DNA of 64,000 nt, taken from NCBI RefSeq assembly GCF_036884655.1, contig NC_088345.1:22973001-23037000 (forward strand). The letters are read 5' to 3'. Source of the DNA: Musa acuminata AAA Group (Eukaryota > Streptophyta > Magnoliopsida > Zingiberales > Musaceae). Numbering within the stretch: the first letter of the stretch is position 1; every line of letters begins with the position of its first letter. The notes below the pieces were generated by a model. The model ran no database searches, was not told where the DNA came from, and worked only from the letters and a program-made list of their open reading frames with translations. The translations under genes and the position numbers were made by a program. Positions 1 through 9,900 of the stretch are shown here, one piece after another.

Positions 1-2530
1 ATCCAAAGCCAACTCAACTAAACCATAACCACATCATAAATCCATCAAATCTATATAATCATAAACCCAACATATACCACATGTTTATATCATTACACAA
101 TTTAAACTTAACATTCTCAAAATCCCGATATGAGAGGTACTTTTCAAATATTTACAAGATACATCAATTTAGAGTTATCATTAATATTTCATTACACACA
201 AAAGGAACTTATACAATATCAGCCTATCAAGTTTGAAAGATTTGCTCTAAAATTTTCTAGCTTTCCACTACCTCAAGCTAATTTAAACATTCTAACGAGC
301 AACAAGCTATCCTAAAAAAATTATATAGCAATGGAGTGAGCATATATGGTTCAACAAGTGACTAACATATCTATGGTAAAGAGGACAGTTTTGAATAAAT
401 AAGGTTTCAAAATATAAGACAGAGATACAAGAGTTCAAAGATAGCCACTTGACAAATGCAGAATTACAATGTCATCTCATTTGAAGCATGTTTTGTTCAT
501 CACAATGGAGTAAGGGCTAATTAGAGTAAATCATTTAAGTAATGAAACATTTTAGAACATATCAGTAGCGGATGAAATGATTTGAAACATATCAATGGCA
601 TATGAAGCATTTTGGAGAATATCAATAGCATACGAAGCATTTCAGAGCATATCAAGGATGTATGAAATGTTTCGATGTATATCAATAACAAATAAAATAT
701 TTCAGAACATATTAATGGCAGATAAGACATTTCGGAACATATCAATCACGGATGAAATGCTTCAGAACATATTAATGGCATGTGAAACATTATGGAGAAT
801 ATAAAAAACAAATACGAAACAGAAGCTCAAACATCCCATTTGACATTGCACACATTTTATTCTTATCCAAAGCATATATAGAAGTACATAACCAAAGATC
901 TGGATATCATATCAAGCAGATAGAAAGTAATGTGGGATCCCAAACATAATATGGTCTATCCATTTCTGAATGACTACCAAACATAATATTGAGCATCGCG
1001 GGCTCTAAGCACATATCCTTTATCATTTCTGGCAAAGGTCTAGATAATCCCTTTAATATTTCTAACAAAGGTCTAAATAATCCCACAAATACCATAGTAC
1101 AAAAGGATATTATAAACAATAAATTGGGATATATCATAAACACATGCGGAACAACGAAATGCATGTGCCTACATGAAACATTACGATACAAGCATGAAGT
1201 TTACATAACAGATTCAGATATTCAAATATATGTATACAAAAATTTAAAATAATAATATAAAGCTCAATTGAAGTAAGGATTTTAGCTGAATCAATTTCTA
1301 AAGAGATGAAACAAGAATAGGCGAAATCGATCAAAGCTCGATTCTGATAGAATTTGAGAGGTACATTTCATGAATTGTTTGAATCACCAATTATAGTCCA
1401 ATTTATACAAAAGAGGTGTCATTCAAAAGTGTGTCAATATAGTTTTAGGCAAATTAATTTTTTATGAATTGGGGTTTGCAATAGGGAGTTACAAATAATT
1501 TCGCAGTGAAATGTCTGAAAACATTAGCTATATTTTACTAAATCCACAGGGTCGAACCAAATAGATGTTTTCAGTTTGCATTGCATTCCAAAAATTTCAA
1601 ATCAAATTATCACATAAAGTACTTTGAGTCTAGTTTTAAATAAATTATACTTTGTATGAATCTGAGTTCTACGCAGAAAGTTATAAGCATTTAAGCAACA
1701 AGAGGTCAGAAATTATAGTCCCTATTTTGTAGAATGTGTAGGGTGACATGAAATAGAATTCTTAGTAGGCATTTAAACTCCAAATCATTCAGTGTTAGTA
1801 TCAAAATAAAGATATTTGAGTCTAATTTCAAATGGATTAGGCTTTGCCTAAATCAGAGTTTAGTGCTAAAAGATAAGTCTGAAATAGTGCATAGAGGTCA
1901 GATTACCGAAAAATTATAGATTCATAGCTTTGTATCAAAACAAAAGAAAGGTTTGGTACTAAGCTGAAATATTTCGAATTATGAAGAATTAAAATAAAAA
2001 TAGAGATTATGAATACTATGGGATGGAGTTAGAACACTTGTCTTAGAAAAGTTTGAGTCACAAATGTGGAGAAATTGATACAAAACCTCAAGCAACACTT
2101 CTTATTCTTCTTCTTCTTCTTCTTCTTCTTCTTCTTCTACTTGTTCTTCCCTTCTCTTCTCAAATTCACACTGGCTGCAGTTAAGTACTCCTTCTTTAGT
2201 TAAGATTTCCTTAGTTTCTTCTTTAATTGCATTAGGTTTAGCTAATATAAGGCTTACAAGGTGGCAAGCATGCATGAAAGAAACCTAAGTATCATCCTTA
2301 GAGCAAACATAGGTGGCACCAACCTTAGGTTAGCTAGTGACACATGTCCATCATTATCATTTTTTTTTCTTTAACTAATCTTTCACAAATCATATCAAAT
2401 TTCTAATATTCTCATTTTGGTCTCTAGCCATAAACTTCTAATATAATATCATTTAATACTAAAAATTATTAAATTATCCTCATATTTACAAACAAGCATT
2501 TACTAAATTTTCAAAAATGGGAGATGTTAC
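1..2530 (-). mobile_element. Partial long LTR, Ty3/gypsy (Tekay-like)
   Basis: The segment matches in order the LTR at 46121-48758: a degenerate 30-bp repeat block, a stretch around 990-1120 about 'gcatcgcgggctctaag' and 'catttctggcaaaggtc', a CTT microsatellite near 2099-2140, and a terminal TGTTACA at 2524-2530. Its left end lies outside the window, so no target duplication can be tested. Orientation is taken from the 46121-52100 relative, whose primer site reads on the minus strand. It is clearly diverged from that copy, so it is older. It could be a solo LTR or the 3' LTR of a longer element. No coding region is visible. Confidence 0.75.
541..800. repeat. Degenerate ~30-bp tandem repeat inside LTR
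   Basis: About eight imperfect units of the type 'gaagcatttcagagcatatcaa' follow each other at roughly 30-bp spacing. The same unit recurs in the opposite orientation at 24360-24680 and, more degraded, at 46830-46960. It is therefore a signature of this LTR family. Short open frames across it are by-products of the period being a multiple of three. Confidence 0.75.
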
Positions 2531-3004
2531 ACTCTTCTTCCCGGTTGGCACTCTAGATTATGCCTCCTCCGCTCATGAAGAGTATCCAACTTCTTGCTCA
2601 TCATGTTCATTGTCATGCTCCTCCTAAGTAGCTCCAACAGCATGAGAGTGAGTATGAATATGCATCCGACCTGCGGTTGCTTTGGGCAAGGGTCCGGCTT
2701 GCCCCGTCTTGCTTAATTCGCCACGATGCTTTGCCATGGTGAAAATGCGAAGTTCCTTCGCTGTTTACTTTAATTGCTTGCCCACTCTAATACCACAATA
2801 TCATGGACATAGCTAGAATTGCCTAAGTTGTGAGGCACCCTTGTGGCAAAGACGCGAACTTAACTTGCATTGCCTAAGTCGCACCTCGCCCTTGCAATAT
2901 GCGTCCGCAAAGATCAGTCCACTTACAACCTCTCGTAGGTCCTGAAGGACCCTTAAAAGAGAAAGTTGATTAGTTCAAAGAACGAGCAATGGACAAGTCC
3001 CGAT
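2531..3004. other. Flanking DNA, unclassified, probably old LTR element
   Basis: No long open frame and no recognisable domain. The text resumes after the solo LTR at 5478 once the duplicated CCGAT is removed, so 2531-3004 and 5478 onward were one stretch. It has the moderately GC-rich, gene-free look of an old LTR, but I cannot assign a family. Confidence 0.4.
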
Positions 3005-3018
3005 TGTTAGGATCGAGA

Positions 3019-3049
3019 GCACTAAGAGGGGGGGGGGGTGAATTAGTGC
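3019..3049. promoter_or_regulatory. G-tract hairpin at LTR end
   Basis: GCACTAA (3019-3025) and TTAGTGC (3043-3049) are perfect inverted repeats enclosing a run of eleven or more Gs. The same arrangement recurs 10-20 bp inside every LTR of this copia family in the window. In transcript sense it lies at the 3' edge of the LTR as a C-tract loop. The function is unknown. Confidence 0.6.
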
Positions 3050-3131
3050 AGCGGAAATCTTACAGCGATTTTAAAAACGAAAGCTGCGTTCGTCCGATAA
3101 AAAACGATTTCGATATAAAAGCAGAATCACA

Positions 3132-3420
3132 GTGCAGTTTGCGTCTAAGCGCAGTTTGCGTCTAAACTCAGTTTTACGTCCAAACGCAGTTTTACGTCTA
3201 AACGCAGTTTTACGTCTAAACGCAGTTTTACGTCTAAACGTAGTTTTGCGTCTAAACGCGGTTTTACGTCCAAACGCAGTTTTACGTCTAAACGCAATTT
3301 TACGTCTAAACGCAGTTTTACGTCTAAACGCAGTTTTGCGTCTAAACGCAGTTTTATGTCTAAACGTAATTTTACGTCTAAATGTAGTTTTGCATCTAAA
3401 AGTAGTTTTGAACCTTGAAA
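3132..3420. repeat. 19-20 bp minisatellite in LTR
   Basis: About fourteen units of the type GCAGTTTTACGTCTAAAC occur head to tail. Homologous arrays of different length sit at the same place in the LTRs starting at 28153, 34201 and 40241. A single degenerate unit (tgcgtttagacgtaaatc) survives several times in the plus-strand LTRs at 53478 and 60182. Confidence 0.9.
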
Positions 3421-3942
3421 AGCGTTTTACGTAGAAAGCAATTTACAGTTATAAATGGAATCCGAATGTAAGCGTAAACTACAGTGTGAAGATCGTACGA
3501 AAACACGATTTACGTTTGAATGCAGATTCTGAAAGATCAGAGCTTAGAAACTCGTTCGTAAAGGCGCAGAGGGCAGTAGCAATGTAGGAGGTTTGCAGTA
3601 ATGATAAAGTGCTCAAGGTAAAAGCAAACCAGAGATTTAGAGTGGTTCGGTCAGTCTTGACCTACTCCACTTTTGGCTTCCTCCTCCGACGAGGTCACCG
3701 ACGTCAACTAGCTGCCTTCCTTCAATGGGCAAAGGCTAACTGCCCTTTTACAGTTTCTCTCCTTTTGACAGGCTCAGGAGACAACCTTTACAGATCCTTT
3801 CTCTCCTCTCTTTACAACTCAAGACTTGAAGAACAGAAGGAGGAGAACTTTAGGACTTTACACAAATTTGAGCTCTTAGAATCACTGAAAAGATCAAGAA
3901 TTCGGTGTGGATCTATATCCTTTCAATGTTGAATGGGTGGGG

Positions 3943-3950
3943 TATTTATA
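3943..3950 (-). promoter_or_regulatory. LTR TATA box
   Basis: On the minus strand this reads TATAAATA within GGCCTATAAATACC. The same box and its flanks are kept in every copia LTR here, in the sense orientation of the element. That supports it as the LTR promoter. Confidence 0.7.
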
Positions 3951-4009
3951 GGCCCCAACCCAATTCAAATTTGGAGCTCAAAACGATCAAATCCCGGAAT
4001 TCCGGGATC

Positions 4010-4560
4010 AGGCGGTTGCACCTCTTGACTGGAGAGGTGGCACCGCCTGGCAGAGCTCGAAGACTGAGCTCAGGCGATTGCACCTCTCTGGCAGAGCTCG
4101 AAGACTGAGCTCGGTGGTTGCACCGCCTGGCAGAGCTCGAAGACTGAGCTCGGTGGTTGCATCACCTGGTAGAGCTCGAAACTGAGCTCAGGCGATTGCA
4201 CCTCTCTGCTAGAGCTCGAAGACTGAGCTCGGTGGTTGCACCGCCTGGCAGAGCTCGAAGACTGAGCTCGGTGGTTGCATCACCTGGCAGAGCTCGAAAC
4301 TGAGCTCAGGCTGATGCACCTCTCTGCCAGAGCTCGAAACTTGAGCTCTAGCGGTGCTACCTCTTGATAGAGGAGGTTGCACCGCCCAGTCTCGCTTGGA
4401 GACTGAGCCCTAGGCGGTTGCACCTCTTGGCTGGGGTGGTTGCACCGCCCAGTCTCGCTGGGAGACATAGCCTGGGCGGTTGCACCGCCTAGCCTCGCAG
4501 CCCTGGCGGTTGCACCTCCTGGCCTAGGCGGTTGCACCGCCTGGTGCAATCAGGGTCCAA
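4010..4560. repeat. GC-rich hairpin repeat array in LTR
   Basis: Repeated blocks combine the 6-bp-arm hairpin GGCGGTTGCACCGCC with 'cagagctcgaagactgagctc', which holds a second short inverted repeat. Units are roughly 50-70 bp. The array explains a set of overlapping artificial open frames on both strands. Confidence 0.8.
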
Positions 4561-5482
4561 ATGGTTCGCTCCATTCGGCCCAATTTGAATCTTTTCAGGG
4601 GCCCAGTTGCCCCAAGATTAAGCTAATGGGATCACCTCCCATTTTCAAGCTTAATCATCGTGCTAACTACGATTAACTCTAAGACAACTTCTGCAGCTAT
4701 GCTCCGATGCGTCAATCGCTTCTTCCGGCGAGTTTCCGGCGAACTTCCGTCGATCATCCGATAAACCCTCGGTGATCCTTCTGCGGACTCCCGGCAAGCT
4801 CCTAGACTTCACGATTTGATCTTAGCGAGTTTCAACGAGCTTCGTCGGCAAGCTCCGATCTTTCTCGGCGAGCTCCGCGAACTTCCAACGAACCTTTCGG
4901 CGAGCTTTCGAAAAACCCTTCGGCAAGCTCCCAACTCATTCTCGGCTAGTTCCGGTAGCATTCCCGACGAACCTTCGGACTTCCGTCGAACTCTCGAACT
5001 CGCAACAAATCCTTCGCGCTTGACTCCGACATTCTGTTTCGCTTTATGTCTTCATTGTTATCATAGTTAATCCTGCACAACAAAACAAAACTTCGATCGA
5101 GACAATTAATCCTAAGCAATTAACCAAGTTGTCCGACATGTCATTGGTCCCTTGACGCTTCGTCCGATTCTTCGGCGCATCGTCCTCTCCTGCAGCCTAT
5201 TGCCCAATCGGCCAGTTGACCCCGCAACTCCGATATCCTTGGCACAATACCCGCTCTTCTTGGCCCCATGCCCGAGTCCACGGCCCGAAGCATTCTGTCG
5301 ATACGTCGACCAATCCACCGGCCCGACGTCCAATCTTCTGACATGTTCCTTCGGCACAACATGATTTTCCTACTTTAATTGTCTCATCCTGATCGAAGCA
5401 TCCTGCGTCACTCAAAATGCAAATTAAATCATAAACATATATCAAGTAGTTTCATCATCAAAATACGAGATTCAACACCGAT

Positions 5483-6063
5483 GTCTCACAAAAAGGGGAA
5501 GCTTTATAAGAAATTCAGTGAGTACCTTGCATGCATAAGAGAGAAGGGGGAGATGAGAAAAATAAGGACTTTAGAAGGTTAAACAAACAGCTACAAGTCC
5601 ACAAACAGCTGCTCATTGAGTGCTGAGCGTGATAATAAGTTATCGTCAAGGTAATGTGCGAACTTGCGAAAGATTGTTCAACGCCCGATACTATACCAAA
5701 GCCCCATCCCCCATGGTGCCACCCAAGTGGTTCCAGGGTGCTGGGATGGCTGATGTTTGGCGTGTAGCAGCAAGCTACAGAAAACAGCTCATGGCATGCG
5801 AAAATGGAGTTGTTTTCGAATGTTTTGCTCTGTTCGATGAGAGGTCGCACTATATCGCTGCAACTTGTTCGAACTTATATTTTTACAAGCAAACATACAT
5901 AAAACTAAGCCAAAACATACTACCATGCAGTTGTACATGTAAACACAAATGATGAACATTTCATTGAACATAGTTGTTTTGGGTGTGCAATGACTGTTGG
6001 TATCACTTAGTTAAAGTATTCACTAAGCTTTCACTGAACCTTCAAGAAATAAAAACAGAGATA
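5483..6063. other. Flanking DNA between solo LTR and pararetrovirus
   Basis: This continues 2531-3004 after removal of the solo LTR. It contains no supported gene. An open frame at 5620-5952 has no recognisable motif, and a second frame overlaps it on the other strand. The left edge of the pararetrovirus is placed near 6064 because the leader repeat shared with 19181 starts there; the exact junction is uncertain. Confidence 0.35.
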
Positions 6064-6064
6064 G

Positions 6065-6140
6065 GTATGAAGAACTAGAAAGAAACTTACAGACTCTGAT
6101 TTACGACTTAGAACTCAAAGTAGAACTTCAGATTTTTTTC
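6065..6140 (-). repeat. Pararetroviral leader (terminal redundancy), copy 1
   Basis: About 75 bp beginning 'ggtatgaagaactagaaag' is repeated with only a few changes at 19181-19258. In transcript sense it lies just downstream of the TATA box at 6170, so it is probably the start of the genomic RNA, which is terminally redundant in this virus family. Confidence 0.7.
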
Positions 6141-6169
6141 TGATTATCCTGCAATGAGCTGAACTAAGG

Positions 6170-6178
6170 CTTATATAG
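6170..6178 (-). promoter_or_regulatory. Pararetroviral TATA box
   Basis: The minus strand reads CTATATAAGCC, about 30 bp before the duplicated leader sequence. Position and sequence resemble caulimovirid genomic promoters. The call rests on its place between the last ORF and the leader. Confidence 0.65.
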
Positions 6179-6265
6179 AGAAACTAAGACAGAGGGTCGG
6201 GTGATCATTGGCCCCCATCGACATCCTTTGTAAAAGTTTTCTATTTTGCCTTTACTAAAACAGGG

Positions 6266-6480
6266 GCGCCGACGCTAGACTCCAATTATGCACGGCTCCC
6301 CGGGGCTCAGTGCAAAAGGATGGTAAAGTAAAAACTAGTGGCGCAAAACAGTGGCGCCGATGCTAGACTCCAATTATGCACGGCTCCCCGGGGCTCAGTG
6401 CAAAAGGATGATAAAGTAAAAACTAGTGGCGCAAAATAGTGGTGCCGACGCTAGACTCCAATTATGCACGGCTCCCCGAG
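6266..6480 (-). repeat. 88-bp tandem repeat upstream of pararetroviral promoter
   Basis: Two full units and one partial unit have identical landmarks ('gctagactccaattatgcac') at 6273, 6361 and 6449, an exact 88-bp period with few substitutions. In transcript sense the array lies about 90-300 bp upstream of the TATA box. That is where enhancer elements sit in caulimovirid promoters. Confidence 0.85.
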
Positions 6481-6483
6481 TTT

Positions 6484-6900
6484 CTAAAGACTGAAGTTAT
6501 TTATCCTTTGGGCGGAATCTTTGGTTAGTGCAAGAGCTCTTTCCAGCTGTTGCTGGTGCTGGAGGACAATTGGTAGCCAGTCTTTGTACCAACTGTCCTT
6601 GCCCCCACTCCTCTGATATTCCTTTGCCTTTGCTGAGTGGATGTCATGGAAGCATTGTAATGCTTCGTAGGTTTGGCGGGCGGCTTCTCTTTAAATGGTC
6701 CTGAGCTCTCCTTCGGTTGCCTTGATTTTACAGAGGGGGATTCCTCCTCGCATTTCTGATTTGAGCTCGTCCAGCTTTTGTTGATATTGTTGGACAAGGT
6801 TACTAACAGTTTGTTGAGGTATGCCGCTGCTTTCGGGTTTGGTTGTGCTTGAACCTCCTGGGTGGCCTCTAATAGCAGGAATACTTGTTCGCTTAGTCAT
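6484..6900 (-). pseudogene. Extra small pararetroviral ORF after RNase H, one nonsense codon
   Basis: The start ATG overlaps the stop of the polyprotein in the arrangement ATGA (6897-6900), the coupling seen between badnaviral genes. The frame runs 139 codons to a stop at 6484-6486 and is broken only by an in-frame TAA at 6691-6693. The N-terminal part is basic and rich in Ser, Pro and Gly. Residues about 28-48 are Gln/Leu/Glu-rich and could form a coiled coil. A second Gln-rich helix-like part lies near the C-terminus. I do not recognise the family. Typical badnaviruses have no ORF here, though some members carry extra small ones. A product is unlikely from this copy because of the stop. Confidence 0.6.
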
Positions 6901-9900
6901 CCTACAACTAGAATATTTATTAGTCTGGACAAAGAGTCTGCAAGGATATTACTAGTCCCTTCAATGTGTTCGAATTTTATCTCCATGCCACTTCCTATTA
7001 TATAGTCTACGAAAGCCATCCACCAAACTCTGGAAGGTTTGTTCTGAGCAGACTTGTTAAAGAAGCTAATAATTGCCTGGCAGTCTGTCCTGATAATGAC
7101 TTCCTTTTTATCTAGGAAATATATCTTTAAGGATTCCAGAGTCTTCATTACCGCATGCATTTCTGCATCAATGGTGGATTTGATAGGACTGAATTTTCCA
7201 CTAGCATAGGCGTATATTTCCTCAGTGTTTCGAGGGTCATTTTTGTGTTTTTTCCATTTACAAACCCCTCCCCACCCTTCCATGCATCCGTCGGTTTCAA
7301 TGATGATGAAGCATTCTTCTAGAGGAATCTCTAGATCTGGGAGATTTTTAACCAGGCTTTTGATATTTTTGAGCAACTTCCAATCCTGCTCGTTAAATCC
7401 TTTCTCCCCAGTTGGGCTTGTCTTGGAATAGAGTGGTCCCAAAAGTCTACCCAAGTTAGGTATATAATTTTGAGCATAATTGAGTATACCTAACCATGAT
7501 CTGAGTCCTCTCTTGGTGGTAAGGTCCTCCTCCTGATATTCAGTGATCCTTTTGATGATGTGGGGTTGTAACTTAATTTTTGAGTTTCCTAAAATTACCC
7601 CAAGAAATTCTATTTCCTTGATTGCTATCTTCATTTTTTATGGGCTTAATACCAGGCTGTTTATTTGACAGATTTCCAGCATTTGGGCAAGGTGTCGAGA
7701 ATGGTCATTTTCATTTTCAGAGAAGACTAGTATATCATCGATGTATACTGCAATGAATTCCTCTGTGCCTTTAAAGCATTCATCCATCTTTCTTTGGAAT
7801 ATAGCTGGTGCATTTTTAAGCCCGAATGGCATGGCTAGCCATTCATATAACCCGTCAGGGACCCGAAAGGCAGTCCATTCAATTGAGTCTGGGTGCATAG
7901 CAACTTGATGAAAGCCAAACTTAAGATCAAATTTTCAATAAATTTTGCTATTGCTGACCTTTCTCAGAATGGTGTTGATTCCAGGTAGGTTGTACTGGTC
8001 TTTCTCCGTGATGTCGTTCAACCTCTTGTAGTTGAATACTATTCTTTCTTTGCCTTTATTTTCTACTCCAGTGATTGGGTCGATTGTTGTTCCGGAGTTA
8101 ACAATTATGGCAGTCGTTCGGTGTTTACTCTTGCTGGGCCTTATTACTCTAATTTCCAAGAGGGCCCTTATATGCTTTGAAAAAGCCTCCTTAGCCTGTG
8201 GTGTGAGATGCTTCAGGGGTTTGTCTTCCACCACGAAATCAGGGTTTTTAATTTCCAGTTTGCACAGAATCTTGTTTTTCTCCCAGTGTTTAAGGGGATC
8301 TTCCCCAATGTATCCTTGGGCCTTTAGTTGGTCCAATAGGCTTCCAAATTTTGCCCTAATAGCATTGTCACTTTGTTGGGCTTCAGCGGAGAAAAACACT
8401 GCTTCTTGGATCCGAACATAGTCATCTTCCTCAAGATCCAATTCTTCTATGGCTGCTGTTGCTAGGATGTAGGGCAGTGTGTTAATTGTAGTAAGGTTCT
8501 TGTAAAAAGTAACGATATTACCTTCTATCCTTACTCCTCCCTGCATTGCCCTTATAAAATTGCATCCAATTATCATTTGGATGTCATCCCCAAGTTTCAT
8601 CGCGAAGGCATAGGTATATGGGATCCTGAACGAGTTATCCCCAATGGTCATTTTGCCTCCTTTTAGCTTTTTATTTGCTGTTGTCTTAGAGGTGATCCCA
8701 CTGAAGTGTACTATGTAGGGATTTTCCTCCATTGCAGCATCTGGTACGGCGTTTTCATCTATGCAGCAAGTTGTTGCTCCTGTATCTAATATAGCATTAA
8801 CTTCAAAAGGGGGGATGTTTAAAATTTCGATTTAAACCTTTAGATTAAACATCATATTTTTGGCTTTCCTTGATCCACTTGTTTCTCTGGTTTCAATGGA
8901 CAGACTTTCTGGGTTTCGTCTACGAGTAGAACGAAGATTTCCTTGTCCTCCTCAATTTCTTTTTCCTTCAATCTTTGCATTTCCTTTAATAGATCAGCTC
9001 TTTCTAGTCTTAACCTGTCGACCTCCATAGCCTCTTTTTCCAGCTAATCATACTTCTTTTTCCATTCGTATACTTCATGTTGTAGGCGAAGGTTTTCTTG
9101 GGCAGTGATTATGGCCTGGATGTGCATCTCTTCCAATTCCTTGGCCTTTTGCAGTTCAGATTCTACTGTAGTCTTGAGCCTCCTAATTTCTGCTTCACAG
9201 TGATTAATATAATCCTGTTGCTGCTGAAGCAAGTTTCTTGGTTCATACCTTGGTGGTTCCTCAGTCATTACGGGGGTTCTTTTATCAAAGTAGTAGATAC
9301 TGCACATCCCGCATGAAGTAATTTTACACAAGGGGTAGTGTCTCCTGTGCCTCCTTTGTGATGTCCGTTTGCAGCATTTGCACTTCTCCAAATTGGCTGG
9401 TAACTCGATGTTGATTTCCCATATGTGTCTGCATTCAGCTTGTGCTTGGGAGACATGAACTCTGGCCCGGTAACCTGACTCGAGTCCTATCCACCAAGTT
9501 CTACTATCTTCTATTAGTGCAAAAATTTTGTGGGTGAAGGAGTGAATACCGTGTTGTAGGTCTTCTACGTCTTCTCCTTCAGAGATGGAGTAGATTGTGT
9601 CGCTATGGTTTTCCCCTTCTTATACTAACAAAATTTCATAGTTATCAGGAAGGTCTAATTGTTCAAACATAGCGACTCTCTTGATGTTTTTACGGTCATT
9701 GGGACATTCTCTTGCAAAGTGTCCTTCTTCCCCGCACAAGTAACACTTGCACTTCTTGTTTCTTATCAGGTGCTTCCTGTTTTCAATTCTGGCATGAGAC
9801 GAGTGGGGTTTGCCCTTGTAGGTTGTTGATCTTCTCACGCCATACTTCCTCTCGGGCTTGTTATAATATCCAGGGATAGGGATCTCACTGCAGAAGGATA

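Larger units (their letters stand above)
3005..5477 (-). mobile_element. Solo LTR, Ty1/copia SIRE-like (2.5-kb subfamily)
   Basis: The segment starts TGTTAGGATC and ends GATTCAACA, and is flanked by the direct repeat CCGAT at 3000-3004 and 5478-5482. That is a complete LTR with a 5-bp target duplication and no interior, so internal sequence was lost by LTR-LTR recombination. It is closely related to the three LTRs of the tandem element at 28153-42728. Sense orientation is minus, as shown by relatives with gag and a primer site. Parts in plus-strand order: G-tract hairpin, 19-20 bp minisatellite, TATA box complement, GC-rich hairpin repeats and an oligo-CTTCCGGCGAG region. Confidence 0.92.

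Noticed and set aside
3132..3434. Open frames encoding a repeated Leu-Arg-Leu-Asn-Ala-Val peptide
   Set aside because: By-product of a near-20-bp minisatellite that happens to stay open. Other strands and frames give similar repeats.
3609..3932. A 107-codon open frame repeated at 28823, 34922 and 40931
   Set aside because: It is kept only because the LTRs are near identical. It lies antisense to the element, straddles the complement of the promoter region, and has no recognisable domain.
4280..4676. Overlapping open frames with Gln-Pro-Pro and Gly-Gly-Ala-Thr-Ala repeats
   Set aside because: Translation of the GC-rich hairpin array. The same pattern recurs in every LTR and frame.
5620..5952. 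A 110-codon open frame in the flank
   Set aside because: No motif, an overlapping frame on the other strand, and no supporting signals.
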